Assembly (NCBI RefSeq): GCF_902764455.1
Contig: NZ_CACWVY010000024.1
Span: 1 to 35,253, forward strand
From: an uncultured Methanobrevibacter sp.
GTDB lineage: Archaea > Methanobacteriota > Methanobacteria > Methanobacteriales > Methanobacteriaceae
DNA: 35,253 nucleotides
Reading direction: 5' to 3'
Shown piece after piece: positions 27,058 through 35,235 of the stretch; the first letter of the stretch is position 1; each line of letters opens with the position of its first letter. The position numbers and the translations under genes are program-made. The notes below the pieces were generated by a model that ran no database searches, was not told the DNA's origin, and was given only the letters and a program-made list of their open reading frames with translations.

Positions 27058-27528
27058 TTATTCTTTATTCATCTCAGCATATAAATCATTAATATCGTCC
27101 ATACTCATATTATGATGAGCTATGTTCATAAGAACAAATCTAAAGACCTCTTTATTTTTTCCACTAAGATCTTGCAAATCATCTATGTCATAATCATCCA
27201 TGTAATATAATACCATTTCCTTAAAGAGATCTAAAGGTAAATGATTCCTTCTCATTTCCTCATCATCAGTATCAGCATCATCACTAGGCTTAGTTGGAAC
27301 TTCTTTATCTCTCAGTCTGCTCCTGATTGATTCAGTTAGTTCATTAGCCCTATCAATGCAGTCATTGAGTTCTAATATTTCAGCATCTAAAATATTTCTA
27401 TTCTGTTCGATTGCAACCTGGCAGCCCAACTCATAAAGTTCCCTGTTGGTCATCCCAGATAATTCTTTAGCTCTTACTGCCATACCTTTATCCGCCTTGA
27501 TGTGGAAATCCTGTTTTTCAGCCATCAT
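27058..27528 (-). CDS. RHH-like DNA-binding protein with coiled coil and acidic C-terminus
   Basis: The 156-residue protein has an N-terminal segment (FHIKADKGMAVRAKELSGMT, then NRELYELGCQVAIE) matching the pattern of the small proteins at 31058 and 31537 (S/T-x-R-E/D-A/L-x-E-L/V-G). This suggests a shared RHH-type family. A helical linker and an acidic stretch (KPSDDADTDDEEM) lead to a C-terminal helical domain (PLDLFKEMVLYYMDDYDIDD). GGAGG is 5 bases before ATG 27528. Its function is unknown; DNA binding is inferred from the N-terminus. Confidence 0.6.
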   Translation of the reverse strand: MMAEKQDFHIKADKGMAVRAKELSGMTNRELYELGCQVAIEQNRNILDAEILELNDCIDRANELTESIRSRLRDKEVPTKPSDDADTDDEEMRRNHLPLDLFKEMVLYYMDDYDIDDLQDLSGKNKEVFRFVLMNIAHHNMSMDDINDLYAEMNKE

Positions 27529-27845
27529 AACCGCCTCCACATAAAGCCCTCAAATTATTGCAATTACTAACTAACGCAAATAAAATATATTTATCTTCCA
27601 TAACTATATCAGAAGATTCTTCATTAATTAATTCCATTCATAACACTTCCATAATTCACATAGAATCGGAAATGCGCAAAAAATAATTTTTTATGTATTA
27701 CAAAATTTTATATAAAAAATTGCAATTAAGTTTATATATAACTATTTGTATAAATAATTATAAGTTTAAACTTACGTGATATGAAATGATTGCCGTCATT
27801 TCATATTTACATACTCGTACTATTTTTTTACACATTTTCAATACT
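27529..27845. other. 317-base gene-free stretch
   Basis: It is AT-rich. It contains two isolated TTGCAATT words (near 27549 and 27719) and TATA-like runs. No gene or stable hairpin is apparent. Confidence 0.5.
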
Positions 27846-28004
27846 TTAATCCAATGTTGTTTGATTACTGTCTCTTTGCAAACCTTCCTGTATATATCTT
27901 GTAATAAGATCAACCTCTTTGGTCTGAGTTTTCCTGGCATGAACTTCAAATTCAATTGCCAACTCTTCTGAAATTCTAAATGATTTTTGCTTAGTATTTG
28001 GCAT
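27846..28004 (-). CDS. Small ribbon-helix-helix regulator (52 residues)
   Basis: MPNTKQKSFRISEELAIEFE begins a compact CopG/Arc-like protein: a basic strand (QKSFRIS), helix A (EELAIEFEVHARKTQ), then a turn and helix B (TKEVDLITRYIQEGLQRD). GTGAT precedes ATG 28004 and a TATA box lies at 28049-28059. It stands directly beside the GTCCA repeat array, about 245 bp from its first copy. RHH proteins commonly bind such arrays in plasmid partition and copy control, so it is the first candidate to bind them. Confidence 0.72.
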   Translation of the reverse strand: MPNTKQKSFRISEELAIEFEVHARKTQTKEVDLITRYIQEGLQRDSNQTTLD

Positions 28005-28048
28005 GAATATCACTCACTCCAATATATAACGTTATTTTTAGAATTACT

Positions 28049-28059
28049 ACTATATAAAT
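28049..28059 (-). promoter_or_regulatory. TATA box of the small RHH gene
   Basis: The minus strand reads ATTTATATAGT about 50 bases upstream of ATG 28004. Confidence 0.5.
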
Positions 28060-28248
28060 AGATAGCAAAATAACAACTTATTTTTTTATTTTATTTGTAT
28101 TATATTATATTATTTTATTATATTAACATAATAATAATTTGTATTGTAGTTACAAAATTACAATTGTAAAATTACCAAAAAATTATTATATCGATTTTTT
28201 CGCGGAAAATTTTTTTCGGGTTTTGAGTGAAAAGTTTACAATGAAACA

Positions 28249-28824
28249 GTCCACGCGGGAGTCCATAACGTGGACTGTAGTCCATACATCCATCCATATG
28301 GACACCCCTAAAAAATGTGTACCCCCCGAAAATTGCGTAGATTCTGAAAAGATAACAATGTTATATGCGCCGGACTATATTCGCAGGCAGCAATTTTTTA
28401 AGAATTTCTGAAAAAACAGTCCACAAGTATGTCCATAGACAGTCCATAACATAGTCCATAGTTAGTCCATAGCTATGGACACCCTAAAAAAAGAAGCTCA
28501 AATTGGCCTCAGATTTCAGATACATATGGGGTATACCTGATTTGGTATTGTCCATTAGTCCATCCATCCATCCATCAGTCCATTTGCAGTCCACATCAAA
28601 GTCCATCCATTACCATGTCCATAAACAGTCCATCAAGTAGTCCACAATATGTCCATAGTATAGTCCATAGACAGTCCACAACATAGTCCATAATATGTCC
28701 ATGATATAGTCCACGATTCCATAAATTGTGGATATTAAGTCCATCATCATGTCCATAAGCAGTCCACAAGACAGTCCATAAAGTCCACTATATAGTCCAT
28801 AGTAAGTCCATTAACATGTCCATA
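28249..28824 (+). repeat. GTCCA(T/C) iteron array, about 30 direct copies
   Basis: By eye I count about 30 copies of GTCCAT or GTCCAC in one orientation, most as AGTCCATA or TGTCCATA. A few inverted copies (GTGGACT, TATGGAC) make small palindromes near 28270, 28300 and 28470. Spacings are mostly 9-12 bp, so the sites are roughly in phase. A denser second block runs from 28549 to 28824. The array ends 15 bp before the stop of terL. Possible roles are the packaging recognition site of the terminase, a partition centromere bound by an RHH protein, or a replication origin. No protein-coding frame through it is convincing. Confidence 0.85.
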
Positions 28825-28839
28825 ATGAAATAGCTATTT

Positions 28840-30249
28840 TTATGTAGAATACCATTTATCGACATCAACTCTTTGAGGTTGCTTTTCTGTTGCCAGCTTC
28901 TCATATCCTCCGGTAAATGCAACAACACAGTCATCATGTATCGCTTCATTAGGATATGCCGTAACTTTTTCTAGAAATTCCATGGCCCATTTTTTAGTAA
29001 ACCCTGTTCTATCCTTCCCAACCAGGAAAATTCCGTTAAGTTGGATGTCAGCTGAAACTCTTCTGGCACGGTCAACTTTATTCTCACGTGAATTTCCAGT
29101 TCCTGTGGTAAAGCCTCTTCTGTTTAATTCATCAATAACTAACAGGCCAAAGTTCTTACCGGTGGAACCGTCAAGTTCTATATATTGCACATCTGACTTG
29201 TCACGTGCTGCAGTATTAACAATCTCATTAATTAAGTTTCTAGATTCCAATTGAAACTCATATGAATCCAGAATGTAGATATTGCCGTTTAAATCTTTAG
29301 CTAATAAAACACCTGCAGTATAATCTGGATCATTACCTTTCAATTTGTCATCGTTGAGAACTTCAGTTGCAGCAAGATCCCAATATCTGATAATCCGGAT
29401 AATAGGAATTTTCATAAACTCGTCATGAGAGATCAGGTGGAAATCTGACTCATCAAATAATTCACCTTTAACTGAAGCATACCAGTTACCGTTCATTAAC
29501 TGCTCACGTGTAACTCTATCTAAGCCCATAAGATATTCTTCATAGTCATTTGTATCTAAATATACATTATCTAAATAGCTGGAGCTAATAAAACGAATTT
29601 GGGATTTGTCCTGAATATCCTTATCTATCTTTTCGATGAATCTTTCACGCACCCATTTATTCCCACGCTTACCTGGATTACTGGATGCCATCAGCTGAGT
29701 TGGAAGTTTATTGTCTTTAGTTTTCCTGACACGTGAACGCATGTAAATATATTTAAAACGTTCCAGCTGCGTTAATTCATCAATACCAATGAATTGATAT
29801 TCAGAACCTTGATAAGTATCTAAATCATTAACGTTACGCAAGTATCCAAATGTTAATGAATTGCCGTTTGGAAAAGTCCATGAGTGTTCAGTACCATCCC
29901 ACTTTGGCCTAATAGCTGGGTCTCTTTGAATCTCTTTTCTATTAAGCCATTGGCTAGCTTTATGAATTAAAGCTCCTTTTCTTTTCAAATCAGATAATGT
30001 TCTTCTTAAAATTAGTGCATGATATTCATTAACATCATCCTGAACATAGAATAATGCTCTCATTAATAAGCTGGTGGATTTACTGCCTCCTGCAGCACCA
30101 CCAATCAGAACTTCTTTTTCTGTTGCTAGAATCATCTCAGCTTGTTTGACAAAAGGCTTGAATGGTATGTATGGATTTTCATATACACATTTCTGAAGAA
30201 TAGCTTTATCTCTTGCGCCTAAATAGAATTCATTGTTCTCGTTGTACAT
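28840..30249 (-). CDS. terL: Terminase large subunit
   Basis: The 469-residue protein has an N-terminal ATPase with Walker A GGAAGGSKST (50-59), Walker B FIGIDELT (153-160) and the coupling motif ASSNPG (188-193). A C-terminal RNase H-like nuclease follows, with RYWDLAA (Asp291), ELDGSTGKNFG and the late DDCVVAFTGG. It drives DNA into the prohead through the portal and cuts the concatemer. ATG 30249 is preferred to the in-frame upstream codon, which lies in the RBS GATGATAATAATG. It overlaps the small-subunit gene by 20 bp. Confidence 0.96.
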   Translation of the reverse strand: MYNENNEFYLGARDKAILQKCVYENPYIPFKPFVKQAEMILATEKEVLIGGAAGGSKSTSLLMRALFYVQDDVNEYHALILRRTLSDLKRKGALIHKASQWLNRKEIQRDPAIRPKWDGTEHSWTFPNGNSLTFGYLRNVNDLDTYQGSEYQFIGIDELTQLERFKYIYMRSRVRKTKDNKLPTQLMASSNPGKRGNKWVRERFIEKIDKDIQDKSQIRFISSSYLDNVYLDTNDYEEYLMGLDRVTREQLMNGNWYASVKGELFDESDFHLISHDEFMKIPIIRIIRYWDLAATEVLNDDKLKGNDPDYTAGVLLAKDLNGNIYILDSYEFQLESRNLINEIVNTAARDKSDVQYIELDGSTGKNFGLLVIDELNRRGFTTGTGNSRENKVDRARRVSADIQLNGIFLVGKDRTGFTKKWAMEFLEKVTAYPNEAIHDDCVVAFTGGYEKLATEKQPQRVDVDKWYST

Positions 30250-31045
30250 TATTATCATCTATTTGTTTTGCAAGGACTTCTATTTCATTCATAATGTCTT
30301 TTTGAGAGATTTCAATTTTCTTATCTTCCAGTTCAAGGACTCTGTTTTTAAATAATCTGTCCATTTCGTCTTTGAATAATTTGTTTTTAGCTTCGAATGT
30401 TCTAACAGATAATTCTAAATAACGTATTTTTAATTCAGTAAAATCAAGCAAGTATCTTCCTATATTCTTGTCAGTCGCATGGTTTCTTAATTCTCTTTCT
30501 AGTTTTTCAAAGTCAATCTCAATGTTTATTGCATTTCTAGTTATTTTATCGAGATTATCCAGTCCTGTTTGAATATCTGTGACCTGTTGTTGAAGTATTG
30601 TATCAATAGCTATATCTATGTTATCTTGATGAACGTCATTGTCAATTATTTGTTTTTGTGAAATAGCTCTATCAGTTAACGCTTTTTTATCCGGAGGGTT
30701 CTTTTCATGGTCTGTTAAGTCGTATTTCTTTTTAAATCTTGAAAATGTTGATCTACTTATTTCAACTTCATGCTCTTCTGCTAACCATCGCCTAACATTT
30801 GCATCAGTAGCTCCAGATGTTTTCATTACTTTTATTTCATCAAGTAATGTTTCCAGGAAATCACTTTTCTTTAATTTTAATTTTGCTTTGAATTTTCTAT
30901 AGGTATTATCTGCGACATCTCTTCCATATTTTGTTTTTAGTAATTCACGGACTTCATTGTTACTCATTCCTTTTTTGCAACAGTTTATTATTTCTTGTTG
31001 ATGTTGCTCTAAAAAATATTTCACGTCAGAATTTTTTCGACCCAT
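30230..31045 (-). CDS. Terminase small subunit with two helix-turn-helix segments
   Basis: The 271-residue protein has two N-terminal HTH repeats: residues about 12-55 (EIINCCKKGMSNNEVRELLK, YGRDVADNTYRKFK) and about 65-108 (TSGATDANVRRWLAEEHEVE, ISRSTFSRFKKKYD). A helical oligomerisation region (130-230) and a charged C-terminus expected to touch the large subunit follow. Its place immediately before terL and overlapping it supports the role. It would bind a packaging start site; the GTCCA array behind terL is an obvious candidate. GGAGG precedes ATG 31045. Confidence 0.8.
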   Translation of the reverse strand: MGRKNSDVKYFLEQHQQEIINCCKKGMSNNEVRELLKTKYGRDVADNTYRKFKAKLKLKKSDFLETLLDEIKVMKTSGATDANVRRWLAEEHEVEISRSTFSRFKKKYDLTDHEKNPPDKKALTDRAISQKQIIDNDVHQDNIDIAIDTILQQQVTDIQTGLDNLDKITRNAINIEIDFEKLERELRNHATDKNIGRYLLDFTELKIRYLELSVRTFEAKNKLFKDEMDRLFKNRVLELEDKKIEISQKDIMNEIEVLAKQIDDNNVQREQ

Positions 31046-31057
31046 AGGAGTGACCTC

Positions 31058-31306
31058 CTAAAGTCTTTTCAATTCTTCTTCAAGTTGATGTTTTCTTTCT
31101 TCTACAAGTTTACATTCTGCTTCTTTAATAGTTCTTTGAGAAGTAGGATTTTTTTCGACCTGACTTAACGTTTCTTTAGCATCTCCTGAAGCAATTATTT
31201 TTGCCCCAAGTTCGTATGCTTCTCGGTGGGAAAAATCAGAATCGACAACAATTTTTTTAAGTGCACAAGATACCCTGGCACTTATGTTTTCTTTTCTAAT
31301 TTTCAT
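31058..31306 (-). CDS. RHH-like small DNA-binding protein
   Basis: In this 82-residue protein the N-terminal half (ISARVSCALKKIVVDSDFSH, REAYELGAKIIASG) has the RHH-like pattern shared with 31537 and 27058. The C-terminal half is a charged coiled coil (EECKLVEERKHQLEEELKRL-like). There is no Shine-Dalgarno site before ATG 31306; a TATA-like run (31318-31335) close by suggests a leaderless mRNA. It precedes the terminase small subunit by 12 bp and may regulate the packaging operon. Confidence 0.6.
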   Translation of the reverse strand: MKIRKENISARVSCALKKIVVDSDFSHREAYELGAKIIASGDAKETLSQVEKNPTSQRTIKEAECKLVEERKHQLEEELKRL

Positions 31307-31536
31307 AATATAATGTATATAATTTATATATATTACTATTATGGTATTAGTATAAAATTATATTATTAAAAAAATAGTGAAGTAATAATATTTAATTATT
31401 ACCTTCTTATAATAAATTACTGTTTACAAGAGCCAATACAATAAATATAACATTGCAGCATATATACAAAACTAAGTATATCACGATTTAAAATATTATT
31501 TACTGTTCTTTTATAAATTATACTGTTGTATGGTGG

Positions 31537-31728
31537 TTAATCTTCTAATTCATCTAATTCTTTTTGTAGATCGTAGATTTGCATTTCTTTATAGACCCTT
31601 TCAAATTTGCCAGTTTCTATAAGATATGCTCCAACTTCAAGTGCATCTCTATATGTATAATTTGACTCTTTGATTATTTTTTTCTTATCTTCATCCATAT
31701 ATGAAGATGTGTTATTAACATTTGCCAT
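31537..31728 (-). CDS. RHH-like small DNA-binding protein
   Basis: The 63-residue protein contains EDKKKIIKESNYTYRDALEV then GAYLIETG, the same core as the 31058 and 27058 proteins, and ends with an acidic helix (IYDLQKELDELED). It starts at ATG 31728 with GGAG upstream. Three members of one small family in a single virus suggest duplicated regulators with different targets. The 230-base gap to the 31306 gene is AT-rich and holds no other feature I can support. Confidence 0.58.
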   Translation of the reverse strand: MANVNNTSSYMDEDKKKIIKESNYTYRDALEVGAYLIETGKFERVYKEMQIYDLQKELDELED

Positions 31729-32068
31729 AATTCATTGCTCCATTACACTTAGTATATACTAACTATAATATATATAATATCTTATTATTTTTTTTATATA
31801 AAAAGGTATAGGATATACGATTTCCTTTTTTTCTTATTTTAACACAAATTATCAATAACTTATCCGAATGAATTTAATTAAAATTTAAATTAATTTAAAT
31901 GTCAAATATATGTTATACTTTATCAATTGAGGCTATTTTTTGTTTTAAAGATATAACAAAAGTTTTTAATTAGCATGTGCAAATCTAATTAAAGATTGTT
32001 CGTTGTCAATAGAATAACAATAAAATAAAAATAGCATAATATTTACTTGTCAAATGATATAGATTAAC
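31729..32068. other. 340-base AT-rich gene-free stretch (divergent promoters)
   Basis: It lies between divergent genes. It has TATA-like runs near 31765-31800 (leftward) and around 32035 (rightward). No repeats or stable hairpins were seen. Confidence 0.5.
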
Positions 32069-32350
32069 ATGTCAACCGATACTAATAGCTCGACATATAT
32101 TAAGGCATTGGGCTATGTCAAACGTACAAAAAATCGTCAACAAATCGTAAATATAATCGCTAATACAAGAAAGACACCTTCAGAAATCAAAGAAATAATG
32201 GATGTAGATTTCAGTCTAGTTTCGAGAGCATTAAGGGATTTAAAAGACAGAGATATTGTTGTATGTGAAAATCCTGAAGACAGAATTGGGAGACTTCATA
32301 AGCTTACTGATCTTGGATTGCAAATTTATGAGGAATTGAATCAGAAGTAA
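32069..32350 (+). CDS. Winged helix-turn-helix transcriptional regulator
   Basis: The 93-residue protein has KRTKNRQQIVNIIANTRKTP (helix 1), SEIKEIMDVDFSLVSRALRD (helices 2-3) and a wing DRIGRLHKLTDLGLQIYEEL. It has the same plan as the 6795-7067 protein, including the GRLxxLT wing. It starts at ATG 32069 without a clear Shine-Dalgarno site. It stands alone and is divergent from the RHH genes; a lysis-lysogeny switch or control of the neighbouring packaging genes is plausible. Confidence 0.8.
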   Translation: MSTDTNSSTYIKALGYVKRTKNRQQIVNIIANTRKTPSEIKEIMDVDFSLVSRALRDLKDRDIVVCENPEDRIGRLHKLTDLGLQIYEELNQK

Positions 32351-32531
32351 AAACTATTTTTTCAGTTAGCTGATGCTGACGCTTTATTTTCAACTTTGTT
32401 AATAAAGGTAAATAATGAGATAATTATCTGATAATAAAAACTAATTTTCATAGCTAGTGTTACCTATAGAATACTTGATGTTAATGTTGAGAAAATCAAT
32501 AGCTACTTTTTTCTTTTCATTTATTTGGATG

Positions 32532-32645
32532 ACATTAACATTAACGGTTGCCGTTTTGGATTTGGATTTAGATTTTGCACTGCGATATATATGCAAGGGT
32601 TTCAGAAATTAAGTTTAGAGTTGGTGATGGCTGGTGTTAATGTGG
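32532..32645. repeat. Dispersed ACATTAACG/TATA module, copy E
   Basis: ACATTAACATTAACG at the left, TTTGCACTGCGATATATATG then CAAGGGTTTCAG in the centre, GTGTTAATGTGG at the right. It directly follows the stop of the leftward gene 32646-32873. The rest of the gap 32351-32531 has nothing else recognised. Confidence 0.72.
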
Positions 32646-32873
32646 TTATGGAAATTCGCTTGCTATTTCATGATATTTATCACTTACAATAGCTACAAAG
32701 TCTTTTATCTCACCTGTGACTTCTAATGTGTCAATGTCAACTTCTTTTAGATAACATACACTGTTAATGTCTTCAGGGTCATCTGTTTCTGCAATACTGT
32801 ACCATCCCATTATCTTTATTGGTTTATCCTTTGGGAATTTTTTTAACTCTTCAATCATTTCACTGCAGTTCAT
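32611..32873. repeat. Left copy of a ~260-bp direct duplication
   Basis: This copy (small gene plus its 3' flank AGTTGGTGATGGCTGGTGTT) is matched by 34017-34278 (GAATTGGTGATGGCAGGTGT). Between them lies the CPBP protease gene in opposite orientation. Divergence is modest, so duplication is not recent but is clear. Confidence 0.75.
32646..32873 (-). CDS. Hypothetical 75-residue protein, copy 1 of a duplicated gene
   Basis: The small acidic protein begins MNCSEMIEELKKFPKDKPIK and ends DFVAIVSDKYHEIASEFP. It is mostly identical to the 34051-34278 product. The pattern (helix, then K-F-P-x-D-K-P, then strands with YLKEVDIDTLEVTGEIKD) resembles small phage proteins that predict target values or strand-swapped dimers, but I recognise no family. 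ATG 32873 is chosen; the RBS GTGATAAAC lies just upstream. Confidence 0.7.
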   Translation of the reverse strand: MNCSEMIEELKKFPKDKPIKIMGWYSIAETDDPEDINSVCYLKEVDIDTLEVTGEIKDFVAIVSDKYHEIASEFP

Positions 32874-32953
32874 GTTTATCACCTAACTAGAATATAAATC
32901 TGTAAATAATGTTACTGATAACATTATATGCAAATAAATAGAAACATATCCTT

Positions 32954-33835
32954 ATGACAGGTAAAGAGATTTCAGAATATATAACATTTCCAAGAACTTT
33001 TGAAAAATACAGATGGTACAAGCCCATACTTGTTTTCATAATAGGTGCAATAATATATTTAATACTCAACCTAATATTAATTGCCGTTTTCTCTGCAATA
33101 TACGGAGAACACATTACGGGTCAACTCCTGCGTGGAGGATATGAAGTCATGAACTCCGAGATAGGAGAAATCTATTCTCATTTGGCGATAGCCATCATGA
33201 TTCCATCTTTGTACATTGCAACTAAAATTGTTAAGGACAGACCGTTTTCCTCATACTCCTCTTCACGTGGAGGATGGAACACCCAACTCTACCTCAAGGC
33301 ATTTATAATACCGTTTATTTTATTCATTATCGTTGGAGTTATTCAATCCGCAATACTGGGCAATGCGGGAGATTATCATTTTACAATACTGTTTTTTATA
33401 ATTCTCCTAATTGTAGTGCCGATACAATGTATTGCTGAAGAATACGTGTACCGTGGACTTCTTATGCAAACATTAGGATCATGGTTTAACATACCATTAT
33501 TGGCATTGATTCTCCAAGCCATAATCTTTGGATTCACTCACGGATACAATGGTATAGGAAACATTGGGATAATAATTTCAGGTTTAGTAATGGGATTTTT
33601 AGCATGGAAAGCCAATGGTTTGGAAGTCAGTTCCGCATTCCATACTGCAAATAATTTATCCTTCAGCTTACTGGTCATGTTCGGAATTCAATCCACAACC
33701 TCAACAATACAAATGGCTGATTTATTAATTTCAACCATGGGCTCTGTAATTTTCGGTATTTTACTTTATTACATCGGAAAGAGAAGCAACTGGTTTGGCG
33801 AGATTCCAGAAACCCCTCGGGAGGATGATTCTTAA
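32954..33835 (+). CDS. CPBP-family intramembrane metalloprotease (moron gene)
   Basis: The 293-residue protein has about eight hydrophobic spans and all CPBP/Abi motifs: EEYVYRG (Glu162, Glu163, Arg167), FGFTH (Phe192, His196) and HTANN (His230, Asn234). These place a metal-dependent protease in the membrane, of the type used in CAAX processing and, in some bacteria, bacteriocin immunity. It is opposite in direction to its neighbours, has slightly different base usage, lies between two copies of a duplicated gene, and has its own promoter (TTATATGC, about 25 bases before the ATG, so probably leaderless) and hairpin terminator. These are marks of a moron acquired from a host. It could protect the host or alter its surface; no target is known. 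Confidence 0.9.
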   Translation: MTGKEISEYITFPRTFEKYRWYKPILVFIIGAIIYLILNLILIAVFSAIYGEHITGQLLRGGYEVMNSEIGEIYSHLAIAIMIPSLYIATKIVKDRPFSSYSSSRGGWNTQLYLKAFIIPFILFIIVGVIQSAILGNAGDYHFTILFFIILLIVVPIQCIAEEYVYRGLLMQTLGSWFNIPLLALILQAIIFGFTHGYNGIGNIGIIISGLVMGFLAWKANGLEVSSAFHTANNLSFSLLVMFGIQSTTSTIQMADLLISTMGSVIFGILLYYIGKRSNWFGEIPETPREDDS

Positions 33836-33916
33836 ATTGAATGCATCATCCATCTTTTAATTGATGGTTTTGCATTTATTGTCCAATGATATTTTACCAT
33901 AGTTGTCTGATAAGTC

Positions 33917-33943
33917 GGAGTGATTGCTCACTCCTTTCTTCTC
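33917..33943 (+). terminator. Hairpin terminator of the CPBP gene
   Basis: GGAGTGA-ttgc-TCACTCC (33917-33934) is a 7-bp perfect stem with a tetraloop, followed by TTTCTTCTC on the plus strand, about 80 bases after the CPBP stop. Confidence 0.6.
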
Positions 33944-34016
33944 ACAACGGCTGGTGTCAGTTTCCAAAAAAACTACTCAAGTAAATTTATTCTATATGAA
34001 TGGGGTTCGAAAAATA

Positions 34017-34278
34017 AGTTTTGAATTGGTGATGGCAGGTGTTAATGTTGTTATGGAAATTCACTAGCTATCTCATGGTATTTATCGCTGACAATAGCTA
34101 CAAAGTCTTTTATCTCACCTTTAACTTCTAAGGTGTTAAAGTCTACCTCTTTTAGATAACCTATTTTGTTAATGTCTTCAGGCATATCTGTTTCAACAAT
34201 GCTGTACCATCCCATTATCATTAATGGTTTATCTTTTGGAAATTTTTTTAAAACTTCAATTGCTTCGCCACAGTTCAT
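34017..34278. repeat. Right copy of the ~260-bp direct duplication
   Basis: Partner of 32611-32873. It keeps the GGTGTTAATG end motif seen in dispersed module E but lacks the GATATATATGCAC centre. Confidence 0.75.
34051..34278 (-). CDS. Hypothetical 75-residue protein, copy 2 of a duplicated gene
   Basis: It is the paralog of the 32646 gene: MNCGEAIEVLKKFPKDKPLM at the start and the identical end DFVAIVSDKYHEIASEFP. AAGGTGATAAT precedes ATG 34278. It is 11 bp downstream of the endolysin gene and probably co-transcribed with it. Strong conservation of both ends argues that both copies are functional. Confidence 0.7.
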   Translation of the reverse strand: MNCGEAIEVLKKFPKDKPLMIMGWYSIVETDMPEDINKIGYLKEVDFNTLEVKGEIKDFVAIVSDKYHEIASEFP

Positions 34279-34289
34279 ATTATCACCTT

Positions 34290-35099
34290 TTAACTACTAT
34301 ACAAATCTGTGAATATCCAGCTTGGATCATATGCTATGAGGTATCCGTCTTCACACCAGAGGGATCTAACATTACCTGAAGTTGTATCTGCTACCGCTGC
34401 AGGATCTCTGTTAATCCAGTTTCCTGAAGTATGTTTCTTATGTCTGAGCCTTAATCTGATATGACCAGTACCACTTACACGACATTTAACATGGACAAAC
34501 TGCACATCATAGCCCAATGATTTTCCTATACGGTAATATACTTGTCCCCAGTCTACACAGTTGGAACCTTTACCTTTACTGGCGTCATTTATTGTTTGTT
34601 TGTCTGTTTTTTGTGAATCGAAGTATTTGCTATATAATTCTTTATTTGCTATAATAGCTAAGGCCTCATCTATGGTATTGCCTTTATAATTGAATGTCTT
34701 GATGAATAGCTTCATGGTACTGTCGTTATAGTCAGGAAGTTTGGACATCCTATATACTATAGCTGGAAGTCTTTTATTTGCGGTAATGTATGCTTCTGTT
34801 CTTATGGCCATGTCAATGTATTCAGCTTTATCTATCTGAAGGCCGTTTTTTAATGTTACATAGTTTGGAAGGAAATCTAAAGACTTGTTGTCTTTGATTA
34901 CGGCCATTGTGTACATAGCCACTAGCTTATTGTTTCCAAGTTTCTTTGCTTTCTTTTCAATGTCTTTGCAGCTACCTTTTAGTTTGAGTATTTGGTAGTA
35001 GTCACGCTTCTTATATTTCTTTTTGTTCTGGAGCAGCCAGTAGGCAATGGAGTTCATGCCCTGGCAAAAGTAAGTCCAGCTTATACTATTACTTGACAT
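34290..35099 (-). CDS. Pseudomurein endopeptidase (C71-like transglutaminase fold), endolysin
   Basis: The 269-residue protein has an N-terminal region with pseudomurein-binding-like repeats (for example TANKRLPAIVYRMSKLPDY, around 106-124). A C-terminal transglutaminase-like catalytic domain follows: SNCVDWGQVYYRIGKSLGYD with Cys181, GTGHIRLRLRHKKH with His213, and NWINRDPAAVAD with Asp232. The triad order Cys-His-Asp is that of PeiW/PeiP and related enzymes that cut the peptide links of pseudomurein. It would release virions from Methanobacteriales cells. A TATA box at 35131-35144 lies close to the start. The IS junction is just upstream of that promoter. Confidence 0.85.
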   Translation of the reverse strand: MSSNSISWTYFCQGMNSIAYWLLQNKKKYKKRDYYQILKLKGSCKDIEKKAKKLGNNKLVAMYTMAVIKDNKSLDFLPNYVTLKNGLQIDKAEYIDMAIRTEAYITANKRLPAIVYRMSKLPDYNDSTMKLFIKTFNYKGNTIDEALAIIANKELYSKYFDSQKTDKQTINDASKGKGSNCVDWGQVYYRIGKSLGYDVQFVHVKCRVSGTGHIRLRLRHKKHTSGNWINRDPAAVADTTSGNVRSLWCEDGYLIAYDPSWIFTDLYSS

Positions 35100-35130
35100 A
35101 TTATTTATTTTATATATTCAAGTATTATAA

Positions 35131-35144
35131 TTTTTATATAATAT
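35131..35144 (-). promoter_or_regulatory. TATA box of the endolysin gene
   Basis: The minus strand reads ATATTATATAAAAA about 38 bases upstream of ATG 35099. The IS target duplication begins 4 bases further upstream, so an IS here could alter lysis-gene expression. Confidence 0.5.
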
Positions 35145-35147
35145 GGT

Positions 35148-35155
35148 GATTATTG
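35148..35155 (+). repeat. Right copy of 8-bp direct repeat GATTATTG (probable target-site duplication)
   Basis: It is identical in sequence and orientation to 100-107 and abuts the inner edge of the right inverted repeat. Confidence 0.75.
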
Positions 35156-35181
35156 GACTCTTTCAAAAACTTTGTTGATTT
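35156..35181 (-). repeat. Right copy of the 26-bp inverted repeat (probable IS terminus)
   Basis: Exact reverse complement of 74-99: GACTCTTTC at its inner edge, CTTTGTTGATTT at its outer edge. About 55 bases further out an ATG opens a rightward frame. Confidence 0.8.
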
Positions 35182-35235
35182 TAAAAATTCAATGTAGTTG
35201 ACAGGATATCTTTTAAATTACTAGAAAACACAAAA

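Noticed and set aside
28139-28411. 90-codon rightward frame entering the GTCCA array
   Set aside because: It lacks a ribosome binding site, has unusual codons for this element and runs through the repeats.
28249-28824. CRISPR array
   Set aside because: Repeats are only 5-8 bp with spacers of about 3-7 bp and there are no cas genes; this is an iteron-type array.
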